From Stictocephala bisonia (lineage: Eukaryota; Arthropoda; Insecta; Hemiptera; Membracidae), in contig JAQJVL010002222.1 in NCBI GenBank assembly GCA_035578905.1, positions 49,093 through 113,092 on the forward strand: DNA of 64,000 nt. Reading direction: 5' to 3'. Positions 22,451 through 34,293 of the stretch are shown piece after piece. The translations under genes were made by a program, and so were the position numbers. The notes below the pieces were generated by a model. It made no database searches, was not told where the DNA came from, and saw nothing but the letters and a program-made list of their open reading frames with translations. Positions within the stretch are counted from its first letter, which is position 1. Each line of letters begins with the position of its first letter.

Positions 22451-23440
22451 TTTTATAAAGGTGAAATTTGTGGTGCTTACAAGAGGAATATAGTTTTTGG
22501 ATGTGGAAGACATAATAGGATGAATATAAACACGTAATCTATCACAGTGACTCCTATGTGAGGGGGCGCAAAGGTAAGTAGCCCGATGGAAGATGTTAGG
22601 TTAACTATTACTAATTGAAGTTCCTTTGCAAAATAATAATATCATCATTTCATATATAATGTTGTACATTTCTTCAACTGGAGTACACTGTGAAAAATGT
22701 CGAAGTGAAAGTTCTTATATGTGCTAATGATTGTGTTAAAATTTACAAAATCATGGGACCAACTCATCTATCCTACGATCACAACTTACGAGGGCATACT
22801 TCTGACTTCAAGGGAAATATCGTAAGAGAAGAATGTTTCTTAATATCTCAGTTACGAGTACAGAGGAGAAAATCCTGTTATCGTTAAAAACGAAGCACGT
22901 GTTGTGTGTATGTCTGATTGTTTGCTGGATAAAAAGCTTGACTGTCTCTCAAGATGAGTAAAAATAATCCCAAACTTAATGTTTTCAAAAATAGAATATA
23001 GTTTATTTCATAGACAATTTTAACATCAAATGGTATCGTAATCGTGACAGGAATGAAAAAAGGTTATGTTCATTCACTCTACTAATTCAGCATTCATATA
23101 TATGCTTAATAATGAATGATATATCATATGACCATTTTCTCATTCAGAATGTTGAGGTTGTCTTTTTTATCTGAATATCAAGTTGTCTCCTACAAGTGTT
23201 TAATTTCATAAAAAAGTTCGTACATGCTTAATTAGAAGTTTTGTTAATAATCTCTTTTAATAATTTATGAATACATAATAGGAGGGGACACTTAAAAACC
23301 ACCATTTATGATACATTTTTAATATTCGTACGTGTGAATGTAAGTATTTTTTTCGAACCATTTTTCCTTATTAATATTGTAATTTGTATGATATAAAAGT
23401 ATAAACTCTCTCGAACCCAATCTATATTAAATGTATAAAA
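22451..23440. other. Non-coding stretch
   Basis: A frame at 22690-22887 has no recognisable motif. GCGCAAAGGTAAGT at 22567-22580 resembles a splice donor, but no coding sequence leads into it. Otherwise AT-rich. Confidence 0.4.
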
Positions 23441-23540
23441 AAATGTTAGTTAGTAATCTTAAAGTATACTTCGTCTCTGTTCATTGCCCAGGGCCGTAAA
23501 TTTAACACTTTTGAACCCAGGCACGAGCTGGTTAAGCCTG

Positions 23541-23600
23541 ACAGTAATCCCAGGCGGTCTTCTTGGTAAGTTTGTTTATGACCCGTTGCCGTGACAACCA
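23541..23600 (+). repeat. R8 repeat, copy 2
   Basis: ACAGTAATCCCAGG, then TGTTTAT at 23573-23579, a 5-base spacer, then GTTGCCGTGACAAC at 23585-23598. The frame over it on the minus strand is not a gene. Confidence 0.65.
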
Positions 23601-23694
23601 AGGCATAAAAGAAAAACTGTTGTCTCAACCCACCTGAGATCCGTCGGTTATATAAGTAAGTCTAAGATAAGGCAATATCACCGTCCGTCTATTC

Positions 23695-24305
23695 GCAGTC
23701 GGGTAGGCCTATTTTACCGTAAGAGTGTGGATGGGTGGGAGGGTTATCGCCATTGTACGTTTATGTGTGGTATTTAAGAATCAAGAACCATTTATTTCAA
23801 TTGACAAACTTCACATTTGACTAGGACACGTTAGTATATAAGTAATTTTACAATCAATGCTATATCAATAGCAAGTAGCAGCTTGTAATGACAGGGTTAC
23901 CAAAATAATAATTTAAACAATAAAATAAATATTAGGTAGGTTAATTAAATAATAAATAATACTATATAATTACCCAAAAATATTCAAATATCTAAAATAA
24001 ATATAATTATAACATATCTAAAATAATACCAATACTATAACATTAGAAAACAATATTAACATTACTCAAAATAAATTTACCCACCCACACGTAATGGTAT
24101 TGATACCACTCCATACGTAGTATATGGATGTGTGGGTGGGTCATTACTACCGTACGTGTGTGGGTGGGTAAAGCAAAGTTTCACGGTCAAAGTTAGTTTG
24201 AACTTTTTAGCGAGTATTTCAATACAACCAGCCTTTTATACAGCCATCCACCCACCCATACAAGTACTGTAATATTGACTCACCAACCCACTCAGGCACG
24301 TAAAG
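23695..24305. repeat. Scattered single units of the 36-bp minisatellite family
   Basis: Units occur at 23728-23770, 24080-24175 and 24245-24305. At 24080-24170 they face each other (CCCACCCACACGTAATGG then GTGTGGGTGGGTCATTAC), making a short palindrome. Between them, 23770-24075 is AT-rich with no other feature. Confidence 0.65.
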
Positions 24306-25452
24306 TTTTACAATATAATGTTCTATTATTGTTAAATGTGACAATTCTATTGCATTTTTTCAGCTTCAAAGGTAATCCAAATATCTAACTTAATGGCGAT
24401 AATTGTTCATAATATTTATTGATGCCTTATTTTTCATTTGAAAAAAGGTATTGCTGCTGCTATACTTAAGCAATCTACTGGTACAATTTTGTTTCACAGA
24501 TACTTAATGTCTAAAACCTTGCTTTTGAATTTACATCAAATATTATGTATACTTTAATGTTTTTGTGTTGTTTTAACGTTACCAAGCGCCCAAGAAAATT
24601 TCACACAAGTGTTCCCAACGCAACATTAACATTAGATATCATCTTATTTTACGTTTTAATTTTGTTTGTTAATTTTTGTTGAACACAGTTTACATAAGTC
24701 GCAGGTATTTTCACAATTTAAGTACCGACCGATCGCTAATAGTTTGTAATAAAATACATTGACCCATCAATTTTATTTATAGCTCGTATTTGAATTACTT
24801 TTTATTCATAAAAAAAAATAGTAGGTAAAATCCAGTTTTTTTTCACCTTGAAAGTTTTAATGAAACTGGAAATTTTAAAATATTGCTTTTAACATTTTTT
24901 ACAACACACTTGAAAAAAAATTGTACTTCAGCTAAGAAATGTAATATTAAAATTGTTAAGAAATAAAATCCTTCCAAATAGCTTAACAATCTCAGAACTA
25001 AAGTAAAAAATGTACATTACAGTGTGATGAAACTCGGTTTCAACACCAATCTGGGGACGTAGCTAAATAACTACACACTCATCTACATGGGAACCAAAAA
25101 CTCTTCATTTGATCAAAGATAACACAATAACAACTGCAACTATTACAATACAATTACTAAATTAATTAAGTATAAAATGCACAAAATCTGATATATTGGT
25201 ATACACTTACTATTTTTACTATCATGAATGTTTATAAACAATTTTGTATTTATTTTATGTTTATAAAAACTACTGCAACCTATACAAAATTAATCCAAAT
25301 GAGGCCACGCATCTTGGCCTGGAAGGATTGATTACAACGTATGATTTACTTACTTCAACTTTAGACGACCTTTAGAGTGGTCCCTTCAAGAACCATCAGT
25401 ACCCCCGGTTAATTGCGATCAAGAACTTCCTTTTTACACTTCCACTTTTTTC
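24306..25452. other. AT-rich non-coding stretch
   Basis: 25300-25430 is slightly less AT-rich (GAGGCCACGCATCTTGGCC) but has no open, protein-like frame with splice sites that I can support. Confidence 0.45.
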
Positions 25453-25833
25453 CGATATTTAGAATGAATATATTAAGTATTATAATTATAACTTTTCACC
25501 TTACATTCCTAACAGTAGCTAACTTCAACTACCCTCTTTAAAATTGGTTTATAAAAAATAGTTTGGTTGTATACACATAATAATATGGCAGAACCGTTTT
25601 GAACTAACAAAAATTACTATTTTTTTTACGTATGTCTCACCTTGCCGATATTTATATTGAAAATATTAACTATTGCAATTGTAACTTTTTACCTTACATT
25701 CCTAACCGTATCTAACTTTAACGGCCCTCTTTAAAATTCGTTTATAAAAAATAGTTTGGTTGTATACACATAATATATGGCAGAACCCTTTTCAACTCAA
25801 AAAAATCTTCTCACTTATGTCTCACCTGCGAAG
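25453..25833. repeat. Tandem duplication, unit about 190 bp
   Basis: The blocks starting CCGATATTTAGAATG (25453) and CCGATATTTATATTG (about 25646) share ACCTTACATTCCTAAC, CCCTCTTTAAAATT and TAGTTTGGTTGTATACACAT in the same order. The divergence is moderate, so the duplication is old. Confidence 0.8.
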
Positions 25834-26195
25834 AATTTTTATTTTGTAACTGAACAAAGAGAGTTTCCCACACTCGAAAACAATCCTCTATTTTGTAAAT
25901 TAATATTACAATTAATTCACACATAAATATTTAAACGTAACATTCGTTGATTTTAAATTTATATTTTATTTATTACGAACTAAATACCAGATCTAAACAT
26001 AGTTTAGGGATATCATTAACAGTTTCCATATAGATTTCTACATCGTATTTGTATGCTCATTTGCTTATACTAACTCTACAAATTATTTCTAAAGTTCTAC
26101 AAATGAGTTGTTTACGGTTCCCTTGGGGGAACGATAACAGTGCATTATCTAGGTTTATGGCAGATTGTACAAATTGAGGGTTGAGCTGAACAGTT

Positions 26196-26222
26196 TACGG
26201 GGCTTGGTTACCCTGGCAACGA
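26196..26222 (+). repeat. R8-like motif, diverged
   Basis: GTTTACGGGGCTTGGTTACC followed by CTGGCAACG keeps a half X-box (GGTTACCCTGGCAAC at 26206-26220) but has lost the symmetric palindrome. Confidence 0.35.
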
Positions 26223-26364
26223 CCTATGAGGAAACCTTCCGTCTGGAGAAGGTGACATTTTTATTACACTTAGGTTTGTAATACAGGAGATGACACTTTT
26301 GTCTAGATTATTTAGTTGGCTATTAAATAATAATACTGTGATTAATTTATTCAGTGTTATTAAT

Positions 26365-26450
26365 CAGTAAGACGCCGATCGTGGATCAATATGAGGGGTG
26401 AATCAGTGTGACGAGTGTAGATTAATGAGTGCAGTCAATGTTACACGTTC
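26365..26450 (-). repeat. R1/SINE 3' end fragment
   Basis: GACGCCGATCGTGG, GAGGGGTGAATCAGTGTGACG and GAGTGTAGATTAATGAGTGC are the reverse complement of the shared R1/SINE 3' body. Nothing of the 5' part remains. Confidence 0.7.
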
Positions 26451-26626
26451 AGACTTAAAATAAGCTTGAATTCCTACATGGTATATCAACAGGAAAGAAA
26501 GCATTTAAAACTATAACTCACTGATAATAATAACAATTTACACTATGTAAACCTAACAGAATACTCAACGACTTCCCAAAGTTTCATGACGAGCTGATGA
26601 ATGGTCTAGTTATTCATAAAGAATGA

Positions 26627-26631
<5 letters not shown>

Positions 26632-26708
<77 letters not shown>

Positions 26709-26709
26709 G
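26632..26709. repeat. (GA)n tract ending in poly-G
   Basis: About 33 GA dinucleotides followed by 12 consecutive G. Confidence 0.95.
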
Positions 26710-26711
26710 AG

Positions 26712-27970
26712 GGAGAGATTATTTAAAAAATGTTCGTTATTATAAGACAATAAATTTTGCATTTCAATAAATAGTTCTGAGCCTATTTCAAACGTTCACA
26801 TAATAACGGCATATAATACAGCTGACGATGAATATTTATAAATTAAATAGTTCCATTAAAATACCAATATCACTTTTTAACCATTGAAAGTACAAGTTAG
26901 AGTTGCTGTTTCTAGGAATAAATGAGGAAAGGGCGAAGGGAAATGAAATTGAATATTCCAGTTCAAAAACACCTCACCTCACCAAAATACAAATGTATTT
27001 CCCATAGTAGAGAAGGCTACACCAAAACCAAGTAGGATTCAGCCCACAACATAGCCACAAAATATATAATATGTATGTACTGTATATATATAATTGTAAG
27101 TAATCAGTTGTATTATGATTTAAATTTTAAGCTTGTATTGTATTTAAATATACCTAGATTATATGTTAAATCTGTTGTTATGTTTTGGTTGTATTAATTT
27201 ATATCGGTCCTCGCTGACAAGAGATTTTCACTAAACAAGGCCACAATTAATGAACAAAATTTTAAATAACCAATAGTATTCTAAATCAGTGGGGTGGAGC
27301 CCTAGGGTCGTATATGAGTAAATCAATGCCAGAAACATTGCTAAAAGTTCACTTACAACTTTCCAAAGCTTCATGACGATCAGATGATTGGTATAGTAAT
27401 GTATAAAGAACAAATGACAGCATGACATTTTTTATATACATAACAATGTAGATGGAGATTTTATATTTAAATAATAAAATGTTTCATCAATGGGTGATCT
27501 ATCACGACTATAATTGTGGCGGGATTTCCTCCAAAAATGGGAAGGAAGGAATTGCTATGAGTTGTCAACAGTTTGTGCCATTAAGTACCAATGGCAGGAA
27601 GTATAGTTGTCAATGTGATGAGACTATCCCTCAAACCAATGACATTTTGGTAAATGAGGTTTTTAGTCATTTATAAATGACCATATTATGTATCAAAACC
27701 AATGAATCGCGCACGCAATTATTCAGAACATGACATTGATGACATCCACAAATATCGGTGACTGAAGTTAAATGGTATAAATTGATAAGTCGTGACAAAC
27801 TTGCTGTGCTAAATCAAACAGGAGTATTTAAACAGTGGTTATATTGAAATAAATAATATTTATTGGTATACTATTTTCAATCCAATACCAAGGGCGTAGG
27901 GAACGGAATACCTATTCCAAGATGTTTACACTTCACCTCTTTATCAACAACACGAAATCTTTTAATCTAA
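26712..27970. other. AT-rich non-coding stretch
   Basis: Frames at 27231-27428 and 27452-27676 show no family motif. (TA)n fragments lie near 27083. TTCATGACGA[GT]C[AT]GATGA words at 26584 and 27369 and TAAAGAA[TC][GA]AA words nearby suggest a diverged duplicated segment. Confidence 0.4.
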
Positions 27971-28268
<298 letters not shown>

Positions 28269-28323
28269 ATGAAGGAGAGTAAATTGTTATATGAACGAAA
28301 ACAATTTTGTGTATGTATAGTAA

Positions 28324-28622
28324 GCACTAGTGGCGCAGCGCTGTAATCCAGCTACTTTGGGACAAAGAGCAGTGGGAACTGTAGGCAATAGGTTACATAC
28401 TCGGTTCTCTTAGATCCTAATAGCCTCCTCACAATGGTTGCCATTGACGTAAACGCTGCTTGAGAAGTCTGGGGTTTCCATGTTGGGTCATAATAAGTGT
28501 ACGGATGTTGTGTCGAGGAGAAAACTAAGCATCAGGCTAGTCAGTTAGCTGAAAGTCAGAACAATAATACGTGATTCGGATTTCACGTAAAGCTAGAATA
28601 CCCTTAATTGTCCTGGCAGTAA
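28324..28622 (+). repeat. R1 dispersed repeat, copy D, 3' truncated
   Basis: Has a clear 5' end (GCACTAGTGGCGCAGCGCTG, TAATCCAGCTACTTTGGG), then GAGAAGTCTGGGGTTTCCATG and ATACGTGATTCGGATTTCACG. It stops at TTGTCCTGG and is joined to an RT remnant. Confidence 0.85.
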
Positions 28623-28639
28623 CTTAACATATTACACAA

Positions 28640-29035
28640 TTTTAAATACATAAGTGAGATGATAGAAGCTAAAGATAAAGAGAAACTAGTACAGAAAATG
28701 AGAATGCAGAAGATTAAGTGTGCACTCGGGAAAACGAGATACGTGTACAACAAAAAGTGCCTGTCAATACACAAAAATATAAAGCACTGAAATATAGTAA
28801 TCAAACCGGAAGTACTCTATGTGAGTGAGACACTGAAACTACAACTGAACGGAGACCTAGAGTATATAATCTCTGAAGAATAAAGAACGGAAGAGAGTGA
28901 GGAAAATCCATGGGACATGATGGACCGACAAATGATAGACTACAATCAAGGGAAACTACCGAGAAATTATCGAAGCAGAAAATATCAGGAAAAGGATAAT
29001 ACAATTCTACAGCCACGTAAACAGCGTAGAAAATA
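28640..29035 (+). mobile_element. Non-LTR retrotransposon, RT 3' portion, decayed
   Basis: Plus-strand frames give IKCALGKTRYVYNKKCLSI, then VIKPEVLYVSETL, then NIRKRIIQFYSHVNSVE, in the order found after the RT core of arthropod non-LTR elements (TRYIYNKKCLS...VIKPECLYASECL...IRKRRxxFYGHL). Stops and at least one frameshift interrupt it. Minus-strand frames over it are shadows. Confidence 0.65.
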
Positions 29036-30590
29036 ATGTATACTAAATGTCATTGCTCACTACATAGTTTACAGTAAATAAGTGAGTTATGCTCTAACTC
29101 ATGCCGTGGGGTGGGGCAGGTTGGGACAGTGAGGGAGAGGGGGAAGAAATCACGTTTAGCGTGTGTTTGTGAGGCAATATCTTTGCTACTCCTAGCCAAA
29201 GTTGCGTAAAATATAAAACTTAATTCCTCTGTGATAAAAAAATCACTTGGCCTTAAAAATCCCTTCGAATTCAAGTGACTTAGTTAATATATTTGGGTTT
29301 TTTCATTATATATAATATTTTCAATATCTATAATTTTTTTTACACAAGTGTTCTTGAATATTGATTACTTTTCTCAGTTTAGAATTATTGAATTTCTTGA
29401 ATTTACTGATGATTTCACAAATAGCTTTCCGAAAAGTAACACAAATAAACCATAGTATATATTTTACAATAAATATATTGGTTTTTAAATCATCCTACAC
29501 ATATACTAGTGAAAGATAAACATAGAAATGAAGACAAAAATGCTGACTTAATAAAGGTTAACCGTTAAATGTCTACATAAAGAAGTCTTTTAACAACAAA
29601 TCTCAAAGTGAAAGTTAGCGGAGTTTTTTGTGACCAACTTTTTCTAGTAAGGCAGCAAACTTCATATTTGAGAAACTTACAAATACATGTTTCAGAGTTT
29701 TTATGTTTGTGCTATTTCTCATATTTATGTTAGTTGCTCATGAAATAATTTTAGTTAATTAGATGTAAGTTTCATTTAAAATATACTTAAGCTGAACTTT
29801 GAAATATTTTTAATTACAAAATTTATGTCAATGTACACAAGCTTATTCAGTAGTTTTTGAAAGTTTATAAGGTAGACCAACAGCGTCTAAGCTTTCATTA
29901 ATGACATGTACAAAACTAAAAAACATAAAATAATTCTGATTTGATGAACTATTATGATTATATACAATAACAGGAGTGATTAAATATTCATACACTTATT
30001 GATATGGTTCCGTTGTTCCTATATAGGTCACAAAACCCTCCGTTAATCAGTTAGCCTCCTAATGTCGTATTTGTTATTACAAACGATCCATCCAAAAAAG
30101 GGTTGGACAAGAAAAATTAAAAAACGTTTAACAACAAAAATTTTGTATGCTCATTTTAAATAAATTGTTAGAAAAAATCGAAATGTCGACTAGCTGGTTA
30201 AAAAAGCGGTTTTTGGACTTACGTTTATAGGAATGTTTTTCCTTATTTTGACTCAAGGGACCATATCCTTATATTTGAGAAAGAAGTTTAAGGACACCCT
30301 GTATAATTCAAATAGTGAAATATTTTCAGGTTGTCATGAAAAGATATGTATCTTTCTGATATGCTCTTTTTTATTTATTTATTTTTATTATTTTTTTTAC
30401 AACAAAAACAAGGTATATGTAAATAATCACACTTAAACAATGTCTAACACCAGTTTAACAAGTTATAACTTATTTTATATATTTATTGATAACATTTATG
30501 GTTTCCTAAGTACATTATATACATTTTTGTAATACTCTTTATAGCCATATAGCAGCAAATGTAGGTTTCACCAGGGATCTCAGTTCTGAA
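29036..30590. other. AT-rich non-coding stretch with a G-rich patch
   Basis: 29105-29137 (GTGGGGTGGGGCAGGTTGGG and onward) fits a loose G-quadruplex pattern. The ACACCCTGTATA word at 30292-30303 resembles a MITE terminus, but I find no matching opposite end. Confidence 0.4.
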
Positions 30591-30593
30591 TCT

Positions 30594-30654
30594 GACAGTA
30601 ATCCCATACAGACTTCTGAGAAAGTTTGTTTACTACCCGTTGTCATGACAACAA
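30594..30654 (+). repeat. R8 repeat, copy 3
   Basis: GACAGTAATCCCATACAGAC, TGTTTAC at 30627-30633, spacer TACCC, then GTTGTCATGACAAC at 30639-30652. Confidence 0.65.
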
Positions 30655-32934
30655 AGAAGGGCTATCGGCTTGATCCAGCCAATGTCAGTACAATAATAGT
30701 ATAGAATGACAAATTATAAATGTCATGCATTTAAATAAACACATTATGTGTGTGTTGGACGGTTTTTGAAATGATCGTCAAAATATATTGATAATAAGCA
30801 AGAAACCCTAAACAATTTAGTTACTGTAAGTGTTTTATTGGCAACCCTGCCTAGTTTTAAATAGCAATATACAGGGTCAGTCACGTAAGGGGTCCTAGCG
30901 GGAGAACGGTGTGGGCTCCCGTTAAAAAACTGACAACACCAAACGTAGATTCATGTGTAGAGAATCCAATTAGTTTAGTTTCATTTATGTACAGAATATG
31001 CCAAAACTGGTGGTTCGGATCCAAAATCACAAAATTCTCAAAAATCTCATAAAGAAATGTTTTGGTACAAAACCTTGTAAAAATATTTTAACTATTTCAA
31101 AATAACGGACCAAACCATAAAAACTGGGCCATTTACAAAAATCTATTTTTGTGTTTTTTTCCTAATAAAACACTTTAGCTCAAGAATTCTAATTATTTAG
31201 TGAATTTCCAACAAAATGATATGCCACATGATCATATTCGAACAATCTTTCTTACGCACAAAAATATAAATATTTTGAATAAGTCATAAAGCTGGTAACT
31301 TAAAATCCTTAAATGAAAATGTATGTTATGCCGTACCTCATTTTGAAAATATTTTAAAAATAAAACATTTTATATTTGAACCATTTGTCCATTTCTAACT
31401 TTTTTGGAATTAGAGCTCAAAAACTGTTATTTTAATAAATGTTCAGTGGTGAAATAAATACTTTTTGCTCTATTATTAGAAAAGATAATAACACTCAGTG
31501 TATGTATTGACTTAATTTTTATCACCAGTCATTTTGAGCATAAATAGAGTATGTATTGACTCCAAGTTGTTTTTCAGGCCTTCTTAAACAATTTAAATCG
31601 GTCATCTTATAACGTTGGAGATCCTCTCCTGAATCAACAATGCCGTCAATAGCTTTAGATTATAGCTGTACATTTACATATTCGCTTGTTCATTAAAGAC
31701 AATTATAAGACTGTCATATTTTATTGGGTACAGTTCAATGAGAGTAATACCAGACAATAAAAAATACCGAATTAATGAGATACTTTTATCGAATGGTTTT
31801 TAAATATAGTACAATATGTACAAGTTTTAATAATTAACCAACCTATTTAAGAACACAAAACTGTTTTTAATATAGAACATGATACAGTTCAGTATAAGTG
31901 GGGACTTTACAGTCCTAACCCTGCCTTTCAACAATAGGACTGTAACATGGAATTGAAGGTTAGTTGTTAACAATTTGGAAGTACAAAACACAGACTACAA
32001 CTTAAGTAAACCGAATGAATTTTCAACATATTAATGTTGAACCTGGTATATATTGGTTCTATAACAAAATGTTAATAAACTGGTTGTTTTGAAATATTAA
32101 AACAGAAACAATCCTTACGTCATCTTCTTATAGTTTTCAAACATCAACTACTGAGCTGTAAAAGAAATTGAAATAAATATTGTTTTGATTATGTATATTT
32201 AAATAAAATAATCCATGCTGTAAACTTTTAAAATGTTAGGTTTTATATCGTTATACTTGAACAAAAAAATTAAAAATCAATCGATTACATCAAGATACAA
32301 AGAACTGAAATCTTAAGTCACTAATCATATTTTAATATAATCATACACCAATAATTTCTTATGATTTCTGTTTAGATAAAAGATCAATAACCAAACAACC
32401 AAAGTTAGATTGCTGGTTCGAATGAATTTGTTCAAATGAATAACTTGTGTGACAGCGTCCTTGTTAAGAAACTCTCACAGAGACGTAAGGACAACACTTT
32501 ACCTCGAATCAAAAAAAAAAACATACTCCTAACAGTATCAATAATCAACATAAAATATGAAACTAACAAAAGAGCTAATACAAATAAAAATAAAGTCGCT
32601 GACACCAAAACGTCATTAGGCTTGGGCTAAACGCCAGCTAAACAAATAACAACCCGCAAAGAAAAACTTAACGATCCACTCACTTTTCTTAAAGAACTTT
32701 CTCCGACAAATAATGCTTTCCACATTGTTGAAATATAAAAACTTCGTGCAAAATGAAATGTGATGTTAAAGTCGTGTTTAATGTGTAAAATTAATTAGAA
32801 TTACGTAAACGTTTCGTCATATCCTTATTTTCCTTTTATTTCCTTCCTCAATGCACATTATACAGTAATAGTTAATTTGTTCAGATCACATCCGTTGTAA
32901 ATATAAATTATATTATGAACAAGCTATATTAATT
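30655..32934. other. AT-rich stretch with an unclassified transposon-like start
   Basis: 30868-31000 begins ACAGGGTCAGTCACGTAAGG and GGTCCTAGCGGG, typical of DNA-transposon or retroelement ends, then fades into AT-rich sequence with no frame. 31890-31950 (TGGGGACTTTACAGTCC) contains a small palindrome. The frame at 32436-32630 is not protein-like. Confidence 0.35.
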
Positions 32935-33375
32935 CTGCACTAATGGTACAGATTTGTAACCCAGCTTCCGGACAAAGATTTGAGGAGATTGTAAGTGACA
33001 AGGTTCTTTGATCGGTCCTCTAAATACCAATATGACGTCCCCTCAATGGTTACTGTCAAAGTACACACTACTAAAAAAGTCTAAGGTGTCTGATGTTGAG
33101 TGATGGTCACTGTTTGGATGTTGCTTAAGGGAGAGAATTGAGTATAAGGCTTGTCAATTAGCTGAAAATCTTACCTATACTACGTGGTTCGGATTCCACG
33201 TAAATCTGTAGGTACCATTGTTACTCCATAGGTAGCCAGCTATGGAGTTATTTATAAACTAATCTTTCTGAGGAACAGTTGACTTAAGTTTGTAACAATA
33301 ACTACATTAGTTCATCTACACTCATCACACTCATTCGCTCTCATATTCGCCTATATTTCTACGATCAGCGTCTTA
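32935..33375 (+). repeat. R1 dispersed repeat, copy E
   Basis: Full-length variant: GCACTAATGGTACAG start, GTAACCCAGCTTCC, CTACGTGGTTCGGATTCC and the SINE-type 3' end (CATCACACTCATTCGCTC, TACGATCAGCGTCTTAA). It carries the 3' subtype shared with the tRNA-Met-like SINE. Confidence 0.85.
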
Positions 33376-33389
33376 ACTAATGAGTATTA

Positions 33390-33830
33390 GTAAAAGAGTG
33401 TCGAGGAAATTTGGGTGATAGGTTCTGCGCTCGGTCCTCTTATCACAAACAAGGCAAGCAGCATGGCTGCTGTCGGCATATACTCTACTAGAGAAGCCTG
33501 AGATGTGTATGTTGGGTGGTAATCATGTCGGATGTTGTGTAGGGAAGAGAAGGGAGCATCAGGCTTGTCAGTTAATACTGATTAACTGACCAATACTACA
33601 TCAGATTAATACTATGTGGTTTGGATTCCAAGTAAATCGGTAGGTTCCTTAAAACCTACAATCTATTGGGCTGTATTATAACCTAACCTAACCTAACCCC
33701 TAAGTCCTTTCTGACTATAAGTTTAACTCAGTTAGTAACCAGATCACACAGGTCAATCACACTCATCCTACATTTATGTAATTCTTTTTCGGCTGAAAAT
33801 GCACTCAAAGTTGTGTCATTGTATAGTATA
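33390..33830 (+). repeat. R1 dispersed repeat, copy F, head-to-tail with copy E
   Basis: Starts internally (GTGTCGAGGAAATTTGGG), keeps CTACTAGAGAAGCC, GTGTATGTTGGGTGG and GGTTTGGATTCC, and ends with the CACTCATCCTACATTTATG subtype. A short TTAGG-type array (CCTAACCTAACCTAACCCC at 33684-33703) sits where other copies have the start of the 3' body. Confidence 0.8.
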
Positions 33831-33850
33831 AGTGAATTAATAAAAATATA

Positions 33851-34293
33851 CACAAAAGTGGAAAAAAAAATTGAAACACTTTCACAACTTTTGTATGATC
33901 TTACTTGTAAAAGTGAAATCGTTATTACAAATAACCTACTTTTTAACGTCATTAGCAACATTTCATATTTTCAGGAGGACGGCTCGTGAGGATTAGAACG
34001 AAAGTCTTCTGTTTGAACCTAGGTCGAATCCGGTTTCGAATGAGAAATTAACTCCTGCAAACCGGACTTAAAAGGTTTGTCCTTTCCAGAGTAGGAATAG
34101 TTTTAATTTCAAAGTAACTAATTTGAACAATATTATTTCTCCACGTTTTAACGGTTTTAAGTCAATTATTCTGATAAAAATAACACTTTATGGAACACAA
34201 TTACTAAAAAAACGAAATAATCAAATTAAATATGGAAAAAATAACCATTTTACGAGTGACGTCATACAGAAGTTTAAAAGCGTTTCCACTTTC
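33851..34293 (+). mobile_element. MITE R3, copy 1
   Basis: Same family as 59179-59615 and 61076-61462: starts CACAAAAGTGGAAAA, has CTTGTAAAAGTGAAATC, GGACGGC, CCTAGGTCGA, CCTTTCCAGAGTAG and TATGGAACACAATTA, and ends AAAGCGTTTCCACTTTC next to TA. The outer ends are inverted copies. The small frames at 33728-33961 and 34123-34311 are not genes. Confidence 0.65.

Noticed and set aside
22567..22580. GCGCAAAGGTAAGT as a splice donor
   Set aside because: Only about 25 bases separate it from the nearest possible acceptor, and no conserved frame leads into it.
27452..27676. 74-codon frame with several Cys residues
   Set aside because: No signal peptide, no known cysteine spacing, and no splice or promoter context.
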